NCBI GenBank assembly: GCA_038323835.1
Contig: JBBQHI010000003.1
Location: forward strand, 94,916-158,915
Length of the DNA: 64,000 nucleotides
Direction of reading: 5' to 3'
Source: JACVRW01 sp038323835
GTDB lineage: Bacteria; Actinomycetota; Thermoleophilia; Solirubrobacterales; Thermoleophilaceae
Both the position numbers and the translations under genes were made by a program. The notes beneath the pieces are model-generated. The model did no database searches. It was not told where the DNA came from and saw only the letters and a program-made list of their open reading frames with translations. Below are positions 25,650 through 32,864 of this stretch, piece after piece (within the stretch, counting starts at the first letter, position 1; the number at the start of each line of letters is the position of its first letter).

Positions 25650-26416
25650 GGCGCGGGGCCGAAGCCTGCCTGGCGCAGCGAGTCTCCGCAGCGGCCGTCC
25701 ACGAGGCCGGCCACGAACCTCTTCCCGAGGTCGGGCTGCTTGGCTCCGTCCACCACCCCGGCCGCGGAGGTCACGGTGGGCTCGAGCGTCTTCGGCAGCG
25801 TGATGGCCTTCACCGCGCCGTCGGTGGCCTTCACATCGGTCACGTAGACGAAGCCCGCGTCCACGGCTCCCTGGGTCAGCTTCCCGATGATCCCCTTCAC
25901 GTCGGGCTCGTTGGAACGGACGTTGTCCAGGATCGCCCTGCGCTCGTCCGCCGGGAGACGGCTGAGGGTGTCGCGGGTGTACGAGCCGATGGGCACGGAC
26001 TCGGAGCCGATGGCGATCTTCACGCCGCTCTTGGTGAGGTCCTCGACGGACTTGATCGAGGAGCCTTTGGGAACGGCCAGGACGAACTGGTTGGTGGCGA
26101 ACTCGGTCGGCATGCTGAGAAGGCCCTCATCGTTGAGGGCGCCGGGCAGCTCGGTGTTGGCCGCGGCGTACACGTCGGGCTTCACGCCCTGACGAATCTG
26201 GGCCGCGAGCTCGTCGGAGCCGGCGAAGGAGAGGCGCACGGTCGCGCCCGGGTAACCCTTCGCGCAGTCGGTGAGAGCCTCGGTCATCGAGGAGGCCGCC
26301 GACACCACCAGGCGCGGGTTGGACGACCCCGACCCGCCCCCGTCATCGCCGTCACCACAGGCGACGGGGACGGCCGCCGCAGCGGCGAGCGCCACTGCGA
26401 GCAGGACGCGCCTCAC
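25646..26416 (-). CDS. modA: Molybdate-binding lipoprotein
   Basis: 256 residues. Signal peptide LLAVALAAAAAVPVAC with the lipobox Cys, then a Gly/Ser linker. LVVSAASSMTEAL and RLSFAGSDELAAQIRQGVKPDVYAAANTEL are the oxyanion-binding loops of ModA. Captures molybdate outside the membrane and delivers it to ModB. Overlaps its neighbours by 4 bp on both sides. Confidence 0.93.
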   Translation of the reverse strand: MRRVLLAVALAAAAAVPVACGDGDDGGGSGSSNPRLVVSAASSMTEALTDCAKGYPGATVRLSFAGSDELAAQIRQGVKPDVYAAANTELPGALNDEGLLSMPTEFATNQFVLAVPKGSSIKSVEDLTKSGVKIAIGSESVPIGSYTRDTLSRLPADERRAILDNVRSNEPDVKGIIGKLTQGAVDAGFVYVTDVKATDGAVKAITLPKTLEPTVTSAAGVVDGAKQPDLGKRFVAGLVDGRCGDSLRQAGFGPAP

Positions 26417-26814
26417 GTCCGGTCCACCATCACGGACGTGGCCTTCACCGTGGCCGCGGCAGGTACGCCCGGAGCGAGGCCGAGCTCCTCCACGGCGTCG
26501 CGGGTCACCGCGGCGGTGATGCGGTGCGGGCCGGCCTCGATCTCCACCAAGGCCATCACTCCGTCGACCTCCACCGAGGTGACCACCCCGGGGAAGCGGT
26601 TGCGGGCCGAGAAGGAGTCGCCGGCGCGGTGGCGGGTGGGGTGCTCGGAAAGCCGCGCGATCTCGGCGGGAGACACTCGCCGGCGGTTGGCGGAGTCGCG
26701 CGTGGTCTTCAGCCGGCCGGCGCGCTCCCAGCGGCGGAGCGTGTCCGCGCTGACACCGATCGCACTCGCGGCATCGCCCAGCAGGAGCCCCGACTCCTTC
26801 CGCGCCTTCGGCAT
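26413..26814 (-). CDS. MerR-like HTH plus TOBE domain regulator (molybdate-responsive)
   Basis: 133 residues. Residues 8-55 form a MerR/excisionase-type helix-turn-helix (GDAASAIGVSADTLRRWERAGRLK, then RRRVSPAEIARL). Residues ~65-130 are a single TOBE/Mop molybdate-binding domain (SARNRFPGVVTSVEVDGVMALVEIEAG then AAVTRDAVEELGL). It replaces the ModE of proteobacteria. It is the first gene of the mod operon, so it probably senses molybdate and controls its own operon. ATG 26814 sits one base from a palindrome (26816-26834). Confidence 0.85.
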   Translation of the reverse strand: MPKARKESGLLLGDAASAIGVSADTLRRWERAGRLKTTRDSANRRRVSPAEIARLSEHPTRHRAGDSFSARNRFPGVVTSVEVDGVMALVEIEAGPHRITAAVTRDAVEELGLAPGVPAAATVKATSVMVDRT

Positions 26815-26815
26815 T

Positions 26816-26834
26816 GCCTAAGCATTACATAGGC
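26816..26834. promoter_or_regulatory. Candidate operator of the mod operon
   Basis: GCCTA-N9-TAGGC is a perfect inverted repeat ending one base before the regulator's ATG, in the 64-bp gap divergent with ltrA. A regulator of the MerR/TOBE type could bind here and block a short or leaderless transcript. No Shine-Dalgarno is present between it and the ATG. Confidence 0.45.
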
Positions 26835-26878
26835 AGCTGGGCTTTGGTCAGAGGCCTGCTTTAGTGAGCGCGCGGTAG

Positions 26879-28051
26879 ATGACCGTGGCGGAGACAGCGC
26901 CGGTGGAGACGGAGGGCACCGAGAAACGGGTGGCGCCACTCGAGCTCTTCTTCGATCTTGTCTTCGTCTTTGCGCTGACCCAGGTCACGGCGCTGATGTC
27001 CGAGAATCCATCCTGGGAGGGGCTCGGACAGGGGATGCTCGTGCTCACGGCGCTGTGGTGGGCCTGGGGCGCCTATGCGTGGCTCACGAACTACGTGGCC
27101 GCCGAGGAGGGCCGGGAGCGGATTCTGATGTTCGGGGTGATGGGCGCGTTCCTGGTGGCCGCGCTCGCCGTCCCGAACGCCTTCGGGCACAACGCTCTGC
27201 TCTTCGGCGCGGCCTACGCGGTCGCGCGCTGGCTGCACATCTTCATCTTCGCCGAGGCGAACGACAGCCTCGACACGGGGGAGGCGATCCGGCGATTGGC
27301 TCGCACCGCTCTTCCCGCGCCCCTCCTGCTGATCATCGCCGGGATCGTGGACGACGGCACCTTGCGCGCCGCGATCTGGATCGTCGCGCTCGGCCTGGAC
27401 CTATCCGGCCCGTACGTATTAGGGGTGCGCGGGTTCCGCGTCTCGCCCGGGCACTTCGCCGAGCGCTTCTCACTGATCATCATCATCGCGCTGGGGGAGT
27501 CGATCGTGGCTGTGGGCGCCGGCGTGAGTGGCGACCTGGACGCCGGCATCGTGGTGTGCGCGCTCTTCGGCCTGGTGCTGGCGTGTGCCCTCTGGTGGGC
27601 GTATTTCGACGTGATCGCGCTTGTGGCCGAGCGCCGCTTCCGCAGCCTCCGGGGACACGAGCGCATCCGCGTGGCCAGGGACGCCTACAGCTACCTGCAC
27701 CTGCCGATGGTGGCGGGAATCGTGCTGATCGCGCTGGGCATCAAGAAGACAATCGCGCACGTGGACGAGCCACTGGAGACGGTGCCCGCGGTGGCCCTGT
27801 TCGGCGGCGTGGCGCTGTACCTGGCCGCTCACGTGGCCTTCCGGCTGCGCCTGTTCGGCACCGTGAACCGGCAGCGCCTGCTCGCTGCGTTGATCTGCCT
27901 CCCACTGATCTGGGTGGGACGAGAGGTGGACGCGCTGGTGGCGCTGGGCCTGGCCGCCGCCGTGGCGTCGGGCGTGATCGCCTACGAGGCGATCCGCTAC
28001 TCGGACACCCGCCACCGGGTCCGCGAGGAGCACGGCGCGGGCGCCGGTTAG
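26879..28051 (+). CDS. Low temperature requirement protein A (LtrA) family membrane protein
   Basis: 390 residues, roughly eleven membrane helices. The opening VAPLELFFDLVFVFALTQVTALM is the LtrA (PF06772) signature, followed by WGAYAWLTNYV, HIFIFAEAND, and the second conserved block FSLIIIIALGESIVAVGAGV. Biochemical role is not established for the family. Divergent from the mod operon. Ends in a CGCCGG/CCGGCG hairpin around its stop codon. Confidence 0.9.
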   Translation: MTVAETAPVETEGTEKRVAPLELFFDLVFVFALTQVTALMSENPSWEGLGQGMLVLTALWWAWGAYAWLTNYVAAEEGRERILMFGVMGAFLVAALAVPNAFGHNALLFGAAYAVARWLHIFIFAEANDSLDTGEAIRRLARTALPAPLLLIIAGIVDDGTLRAAIWIVALGLDLSGPYVLGVRGFRVSPGHFAERFSLIIIIALGESIVAVGAGVSGDLDAGIVVCALFGLVLACALWWAYFDVIALVAERRFRSLRGHERIRVARDAYSYLHLPMVAGIVLIALGIKKTIAHVDEPLETVPAVALFGGVALYLAAHVAFRLRLFGTVNRQRLLAALICLPLIWVGREVDALVALGLAAAVASGVIAYEAIRYSDTRHRVREEHGAGAG

Positions 28052-28057
28052 CCGGCG
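28042..28057. terminator. Hairpin spanning the LtrA stop codon
   Basis: CGCCGG and CCGGCG (6 bp) flank the 4-nt loop TTAG that holds the stop. A second short stem CGGGG/CCCCG lies at 28059-28074. They separate LtrA from the convergent gene at 28079. Confidence 0.35.
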
Positions 28058-28078
28058 ACGGGGCGGAGACCCCGCGCC

Positions 28079-28360
28079 TCAGGCCGTCTGCAGGTTCTCG
28101 ACCTCGGCGACCCGCTCCTCCGGCTGGCCCTCGAAGCCGCCCTCGACCGGCATGCTCGGTACCAGAACCTCATTGACGAAACGGTCGGCGGAGTCCTTGG
28201 AGTCCCAGACGGCGGTGATCAGGATCCCGCCCTCCGTCGGCCCGGCCGCGTGGTACACCTGCCCGTCCGGGAGGCCGCCCGCGGGATGGACCTCCGCCAC
28301 GCTGGCACGGTACTGCTCCATCGTCGCGCCGGGCCAGAAATGAGTCATCAGAAACGCCAT
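28079..28360 (-). CDS. Small dimeric alpha/beta-barrel-like protein, unknown function
   Basis: 93 residues from ATG 28360, chosen because AAGGAGAGG precedes it by about 6 nt. MTHFWPGATMEQYRASVAEV, then GQVYHAAGPTEGGILITAVWDSK and FVNEVLVPSM give the beta-alpha-beta pattern of antibiotic-biosynthesis-monooxygenase-like (ABM) proteins. No cofactor or catalytic residue can be assigned. The frame continues to 28951 but that part is antisense to tatA/tatC. Confidence 0.65.
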   Translation of the reverse strand: MAFLMTHFWPGATMEQYRASVAEVHPAGGLPDGQVYHAAGPTEGGILITAVWDSKDSADRFVNEVLVPSMPVEGGFEGQPEERVAEVENLQTA

Positions 28361-28520
28361 CGGCCTCTCCTTCGGTTGGGTGGGCCGAACATAGCCGACC
28401 CGACGGGCCGCCCGGCGTGCAAGGCGGGGGTGGTGTTGATCCGCCAGAGGCCGACGTGCGCACCGTACTTGTACGCCCAAACGCCGCCCTTGCCTGGGCG
28501 ACCAGAGACTGGAGCTGTAT

Positions 28521-28748
28521 ATGCCGAACATCGGACCCATGGAACTCATCGTCGTGCTCGTGATCGCCCTGCTTGTTCTCGGGCCCAAGAAGCTGCCCGA
28601 GGTCGGGCGCTCGGTCGGGAAGGGCATTCGCGAGTTCAAGAGCTCGATCACCGGCGACGACGACAAGGATGAGCTCGCCGAGCTGACCGCCACCCAGGTC
28701 GAAGCGCCCGCCCCCGAGGTCGTGTCGGTCCCCGCGCGCCGCGCGTAA
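28521..28748 (+). CDS. tatA: Twin-arginine translocase subunit TatA
   Basis: 75 residues. Forms the size-adjustable pore of the Tat export system. A single N-terminal helix (MELIVVLVIALLVLGPKKLPEV) with the conserved FGPKKLPE-like turn (here LGPKKLPE), then the amphipathic helix GRSVGKGIREFKSSI and an acidic tail. GGAG lies about 7 nt before the ATG. tatC follows 5 bp later; no tatB is seen. Confidence 0.95.
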   Translation: MPNIGPMELIVVLVIALLVLGPKKLPEVGRSVGKGIREFKSSITGDDDKDELAELTATQVEAPAPEVVSVPARRA

Positions 28749-28753
28749 TCGCC

Positions 28754-29710
28754 GTGGGGGTCATTGCCGCACCGATCGGGCACGATCAGCGCCTCTCCCT
28801 CGTCGAGCACCTCGACGAGCTTCGCTGGCGGGTGCTCATCAGCGTCGCCGCGCTGGTGGTCTCCTTTGGCCTGGCCCTTTGGCAGAACCACGCGTTGCTG
28901 CAGGTTCTCAACCGGCCACTGACGCACGCGACGGCCAATGCCGCCCGCCATGACAAGGGACCTATCGGGGAGCAGGCCCGCTTCCAGGCCGCGCAGCGCG
29001 ACGCGCTGCGCGCAAATGCCGCCGCACTGGACCGGCTGTCGAGAGCCGATGCGCCCCTGAAGCGGGCGGATCGCCAGGCGCTCGCCGGGGCGGCGGCGGC
29101 CAACGCGGCGGCGCTTCGCGCTGCGCCCACGGAGCCACCGGGCCGGCAGCCGGTGACGCTCGGGCTGGCAGAGCCGTTCACGCAGACGCTCAGCGTGGCC
29201 GGGTACTTCGCCCTGCTGTTCGCGCTGCCCGTGATCCTGTTGCAGGCCTACGCGTTCCTGCTCCCAGCGTTCAGCCCCCGCGATCGCCGCATCGCACTGC
29301 CGCTGATGGCGATGGTCCCGTTCCTGTTCGCGGCCGGGGTCGTGTTCGGTTATCTGCTGGTGTTGCCCGCGGCCGTCGGATTCCTTCAGAACTTCAACCA
29401 GGGCCAGTTCGACGCGCTCGTCCAGGCCCGGCCGTACTACAGCTTCACGATCATGACCCTGGCCGCGATGGGGTTGCTCTTCCAGATCCCGGTGGCGATC
29501 CTCGCGCTCACTCGCCTGGGCGTGGTCACGCCACGACAGCTGCGCAAGAACCGCCGCTACGCGATCGTGGTGATCGCAATCCTTGCCGCCCTGCTCCCAG
29601 GCGTGGATCCCGTGACCACACTGATCGAGATGGTGCCCATGCTCTTCCTCTACGAGCTCGGCATCCTCCTCGCAATGTGGGCAACGCGCCTAACTAGGAC
29701 GGCGCAGTGA
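28754..29710 (+). CDS. tatC: Twin-arginine translocase subunit TatC with enlarged first periplasmic loop
   Basis: 318 residues versus about 250 for typical TatC. Receptor for twin-arginine signal peptides. The opening LSLVEHLDELRWRVLIS, the FxQPF-like block PFTQTLSVAGYFALLFALP, then AFSPRDRRIALPL and the final membrane helices are conserved. Oddity: residues ~50-130, between helix 1 and the PFTQ block, are an Ala/Arg-rich insertion of about 60-75 residues (ARFQAAQRDALRANAAALD and onward) that should lie outside the membrane. Start GTG 28754, 5 bp after tatA. Confidence 0.93.
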   Translation: MGVIAAPIGHDQRLSLVEHLDELRWRVLISVAALVVSFGLALWQNHALLQVLNRPLTHATANAARHDKGPIGEQARFQAAQRDALRANAAALDRLSRADAPLKRADRQALAGAAAANAAALRAAPTEPPGRQPVTLGLAEPFTQTLSVAGYFALLFALPVILLQAYAFLLPAFSPRDRRIALPLMAMVPFLFAAGVVFGYLLVLPAAVGFLQNFNQGQFDALVQARPYYSFTIMTLAAMGLLFQIPVAILALTRLGVVTPRQLRKNRRYAIVVIAILAALLPGVDPVTTLIEMVPMLFLYELGILLAMWATRLTRTAQ

Positions 29711-29738
29711 TCTGTTCGGGCGGACGGCCCGAAACAGA
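29711..29738 (+). terminator. Hairpin after tatC
   Basis: TCTGTTCGGGC pairs with GCCCGAAACAGA (one bulge) around a 5-nt loop, starting on the base after the tatC stop. No U-tract follows. Confidence 0.45.
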
Positions 29739-29924
29739 CGGCATGAGAACGGAAACCGTGGTGATCGCAGCCGCCATCTCGCACGGTTCGCCCGCTCAGA
29801 GTGGCGCCTCCACGGCGCGCTGACGTTCGTCCTATTCACTCCTGCCTCGGCACGACTCACCTTCCCCACGGGGCGGGACGAGTCTGCTGCTGAGCTCCCT
29901 CCAATCCGCAAGGAGCTGCTGCAC

Positions 29925-30641
29925 ATGACCAGGACCATCACCGACGTGATCCCGATGGACACGCTGGACGCCGACGGCGCCCTGCGCGAGACCGCCGATG
30001 CTCTTCCGGGCAACACACGCGCCGACCTGCTGCGCAAGGCCGGCGTGGCCGGCGGCGGGCTGCTCGCCGGCGGGGCGCTCATGGGCGCGCTGCCCGAGCT
30101 GGCGCTCGCCAAGAACCGGCATCACCGTCACCACGGGGGCATCCCGCGCAGCGACGTGGCGATCCTCAACTTCGCCCTCACGCTCGAGTACCTCGAGGCG
30201 GAGTTCTACCGGCAGGCCGTGACCGGCGGGGCGCTCTCGGGCGTGACGCTGTCCTTCGCCCAGCTGGTGTACGGACACGAGGCCACGCACGTGAAGACGC
30301 TCAAGCAGGTGCTGGGCCGCAAGGCCGTGGCGAGCCCGAAGTTCGACTTCCAGGGCACCACCACGGACCAGGGCAAGTTCCAGAGCACGTCATTCGTGCT
30401 CGAGAACACCGGCGTGCACGCCTACCTCGGCCAGGCCGGCAACATCAAGACCCCGGCCATCCTCGGCGCGGCAGCGTCGATCGTGACCGTCGAGGCACGC
30501 CACGCCGCGGGAATCGCCGAGATCATCAAGTGCGACCCCAAGGGCACCGACGGCATCACGCCCGACGGCGCGTTTGACGTCCCCCTGACCAAGGCCCAGA
30601 TCCTCGAGGCCGTCAAGGCCACGGGATTCATCGTCGGCTAG
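29925..30641 (+). CDS. Exported ferritin-like domain protein (third copy)
   Basis: 238 residues. N-terminal signal TRADLLRKAGVAGGGLLAGGALMGALPELALA with a degenerate twin-arginine site, a His-rich patch (KNRHHRHHGG), then the ferritin-like domain: AILNFALTLEYLEAEFYRQ, YGHEATHVKTLKQVL, and VEARHAAGIAEII. The helix-1 block is nearly identical to that of 1121-1765, so these are paralogues. AAGGAG lies 9 nt before ATG. It stands directly after tatA-tatC, which would export it. The His patch could bind metal. Confidence 0.88.
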   Translation: MTRTITDVIPMDTLDADGALRETADALPGNTRADLLRKAGVAGGGLLAGGALMGALPELALAKNRHHRHHGGIPRSDVAILNFALTLEYLEAEFYRQAVTGGALSGVTLSFAQLVYGHEATHVKTLKQVLGRKAVASPKFDFQGTTTDQGKFQSTSFVLENTGVHAYLGQAGNIKTPAILGAAASIVTVEARHAAGIAEIIKCDPKGTDGITPDGAFDVPLTKAQILEAVKATGFIVG

Positions 30642-30665
30642 TCGTCTATCGACATCACGGGGAAC

Positions 30666-30695
30666 GCGCGGGCGGGCTCCAAACCCCGCTCGCGC
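30666..30695 (+). terminator. Strong hairpin after the ferritin-like gene
   Basis: GCGCGGGCGGG and CCCGCTCGCGC form an 11-bp stem (one G-U) with an 8-nt loop, 25 nt past the stop codon. No U-tract. Confidence 0.55.
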
Positions 30696-30707
30696 CGACC
30701 CTCGGAT

Positions 30708-30809
30708 TCAGTCAGGGGCAATGAGCCGCGGCTGCGCCGGGACCAGCCGGGCGTAGGACCGGCCGCGGCGGCTGATCTCGATCTCTCCTCGATCCGGAAG
30801 TCGAGTCAC
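30708..30809 (-). pseudogene. C-terminal remnant of a Phd/YefM-type antitoxin gene
   Basis: The minus strand encodes GEIEISRRGRSYARLVPAQPRLIAPD then stop; the ISRRGRxYARLV segment is the conserved core of Phd-like antitoxins. Nothing of the DNA-binding N-terminus is present and no toxin is near. It is one arm of the 44-bp direct repeat with 32752-32795. Confidence 0.6.
30742..30785. repeat. Left copy of a 44-bp direct repeat flanking the accessory island
   Basis: Matches 32752-32795 at 43 of 44 bases (ACCAGCCGGGCGTAGG onward). Both copies lie in antitoxin remnants, same orientation, about 2.0 kb apart. Confidence 0.85.
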
Positions 30810-30824
30810 AGCACGTCGTCCCGG

Positions 30825-30847
30825 ATACCCCCCCCCGGGGTTTGATA
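30825..30847. promoter_or_regulatory. CsoR-like operator candidate
   Basis: ATACCCCCCCCC followed by GGGG and TTTGAT resembles the ATACCCC-GGGGTAT operators of copper-sensing CsoR-family repressors. It abuts the -10 TACGTT (30846-30851) of the permease gene, the right place for repression. The match is by eye and the right half is imperfect. No csoR gene lies in the window. Confidence 0.35.
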
Positions 30848-30851
30848 CGTT
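30846..30851 (+). promoter_or_regulatory. Putative -10 of the permease gene
   Basis: TACGTT, then 6 nt, then GTG 30858: +1 would be the first base of the start codon. Confidence 0.45.
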
Positions 30852-30857
30852 CCTGTC

Positions 30858-31989
30858 GTGAACGTCCTCGGCGTGATCTGGAATGGCCTCAGGGACTCGT
30901 TCCTGATGGCGTGGCAGGTCTGGTGGGCGCTGGTACTCGGGTTTGCGATCTCGGCGATCGTGCAGGCGTGGGTGCCGCGCCAGCGCATCGAGGAGGCGCT
31001 GAGCGGGTCCGGGCCCCGTCCGACTTGCCTGGGCCACCGGGCTCGGCGCGGCGTCCTCTTCGTGCTCCTACGCGGCGATCGCGATCGCGAAGTCGCTGTT
31101 TCAGAAGGGCGCGAGCGCGGCCTGCGCTCTGGCGTTCCAGTTCGCCTCAACGAATCTGGTCTGGGAGCTCGGACTTGTGCTGTGGGTGCTGGTCGGCTGG
31201 CAGTTCACGGTGGCCGAGTATTTGGGCGGCATCGTGATGATCGTCCTGATGACCCTCCTGCTGCGGCTTTTCGTCAGCCCCGCGCTTGAGGACCAGGCGC
31301 GGGCGCACGCCCAGGAGGCAGACGCGGGCCATCACCACCACATGGCTGCCGAGCAGCCCTCATGGCGCGAGCGGCTGACCAGCGCCCGCGCCTGGTCGGA
31401 TGTCGTCGACAACTTCCGCGGCGACTGGCAGATGCTCTGGAAGGAGGTCGCCATCGGCTTCCTGCTCGCCGGATTCATCGCCCAGCTCGGTGACGGCTTC
31501 TTCGAATCGCTGTTCGTCAGCAACGCTCCTGGGCCGTTGCCGACGATCGAGAACGTGATCATCGGCCCGATCATCGCCGTGCTGAGCTTCGTCTGCTCGG
31601 TCGGCAACGTCCCGCTCGCCGCCGTCCTATGGTCCGGCGGCATCAACTTCGCCGGCGTGCTCGCGTTCCTGTTCGCCGACCTGATCGTGCTGCCGATCAT
31701 CGCGATCTACCGCAAGTACTACGGCGCCGCCTTCGCGCTGCGGATCACCGCGCTCATGTTCGTGACGATGGTGATCGCGGCGCTGATCGTGGACGGCCTG
31801 TTCAGCGCCGCCGACCTCATTCCGACCGGCGCCCGTCCCACGCGGGAAGACATCTTCAGCTCGATCCAGGTCGACTACAAAGTCGGCCTCAACCTCCTGG
31901 GCCTCGGGATCTTCGCCGTCCTCTTTTGGCTAACCGCGCGGCGCGGCGCAACCGACCCGGTCTGCGGAACCAAGGTAGGCACCTCCTAG
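30858..31989 (+). pseudogene. ArsP/DUF318-type permease with metal-binding features, frameshifted
   Basis: The first ~55 residues (VNVLGVIWNGLRDSFLMAWQ onward) and the rest are in different frames. Restoring the frame near 31020-31024 gives ATGLGAASSSCSYAAIAIAKSLFQKG, the signature helix of the PF03773 permease family. The second part continues to 31989 with eight or so membrane helices, a cytoplasmic HHHH patch (DAGHHHHMAAEQ), and a C-terminal DPVCGTKV, a truncated YHS-like metal motif. Family members export metal or metalloid species. Either a pseudogene or one sequencing error. Preceded by a CsoR-like operator. Confidence 0.75.
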
Positions 31990-32205
31990 GCGATCACCAA
32001 GGGGTTCGGCGGCGGAACCCACTCCTTCTGCTCGAACCACTGCTGCAACGCATACGCTCGGGTACGTGCGCTATGCGCGCTCGTCGTACGGGCGACTACT
32101 GAGGCCGACGCGGTTCGGTCCGGATGCACTTCCCCCTGCGTTCGACCATCCTGAATGGCTAGACCCACCCGACCCGATCGCGATAGACCCTCAGAGGAGG
32201 CGGCG

Positions 32206-32600
32206 ATGAAGCACTCGATAAAGCTGATGTGCTGTTCGCTCTCCCCTGCGTGCCGATGATGGGCGCGATGGCGTGCATGACGATCCGCGGGGGCAGCGGT
32301 CAGAGTGATCTTCGCGATGCTCACGAACGCCTACCTGCATCACATGGACCGGGGCTGGGGCGTCCTCATCATGCTCGGCTGGCTCGCTCTGATCGGGCTT
32401 TTTCGTCGGGGCGCTGGTCGCCGTGATCCGCGGCCGCAGCAGGGGCTCGTCCGGCGAGGTCCTCGGCCGGCGACCCGCCTCCGGCGAGATCAATCTGGAC
32501 GAACACGAGCGCGCACGCGACGTGCTCTTCGACGAAGACATCCCCGGCCGCCTGTCCGCCCGCCGACGCTCGCCGGCACGGATATTCGGTAGATGGTTGT
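32206..32600 (+). pseudogene. Small membrane/SHOCT-like gene region with several frameshifts
   Basis: A good ribosome site (AGAGGAGG) precedes ATG 32206 (MKHSIKLM). The frame then breaks: LPCVPMMGAMACMTIRGG is in a second frame, VIFAMLTNAYLHHMDRGWG with LIMLGWLALIGLF in a third, and VGALVAVIRGRSRGSS then GEINLDEHERARDVLF in a fourth. The last part resembles a SHOCT domain (ArGEId..E). Removing one T from the TTTTT at about 32400 joins the helix to the SHOCT part. May be one or two genes; decayed or mis-sequenced. Confidence 0.55.
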
Positions 32601-32687
32601 CCTCGACCCGAGAGGCCCTCGCGGTTCTCCCAGCCGTCCAGAGAAACCCAGCCGAATTGGGGGCCGGGGTTCGGCCTCGGGATCAAA

Positions 32688-32717
32688 TGGGGCTGAGCGG
32701 GCTCGAACCCATGGCTC
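32688..32717 (-). pseudogene. Decayed copy of the tRNA-Ala 3' end (possible att remnant)
   Basis: TGGGGCTGAGCGGGCTCGAA and following bases match the 3' end of the intact tRNA-Ala at 32882 onward at 22 of the first 25 positions. The T-stem is broken and there is no D-arm or anticodon arm. It lies 194 bp beyond the tRNA 3' end in the same orientation, as left by integration and deletion at a tRNA 3' end. Confidence 0.5.
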
Positions 32718-32741
32718 TTGGCTGCGGTCGCTAGGCCGTGG

Positions 32742-32864
32742 CTAAGCGGACACCAGCCGGGCGTAGGGCCGGCCGCGGCGGCTGATCTCGATCTCCTGGC
32801 CGGCCGCGGCCTTCTCCAGGTAGTGGCCGAAGTGGTTGCGGAACTCGTGGCAGCCGGTCCGCAC
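32742..32864 (-). pseudogene. Short Phd/YefM-type antitoxin (truncated)
   Basis: From a GTG at 32864 it reads GCHEFRNHFGHYLEKAAAGQ then EIEISRRGRPYARLVSA and stops: 40 residues, about half a usual Phd-like antitoxin, with the DNA-binding helix (HEFRNHFGHYLEKAAAG) kept and the toxin-binding tail missing. It lies in the same frame as, and could be fused to, the endonuclease ORF that reads through the tRNA. No toxin gene is adjacent. Confidence 0.6.
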
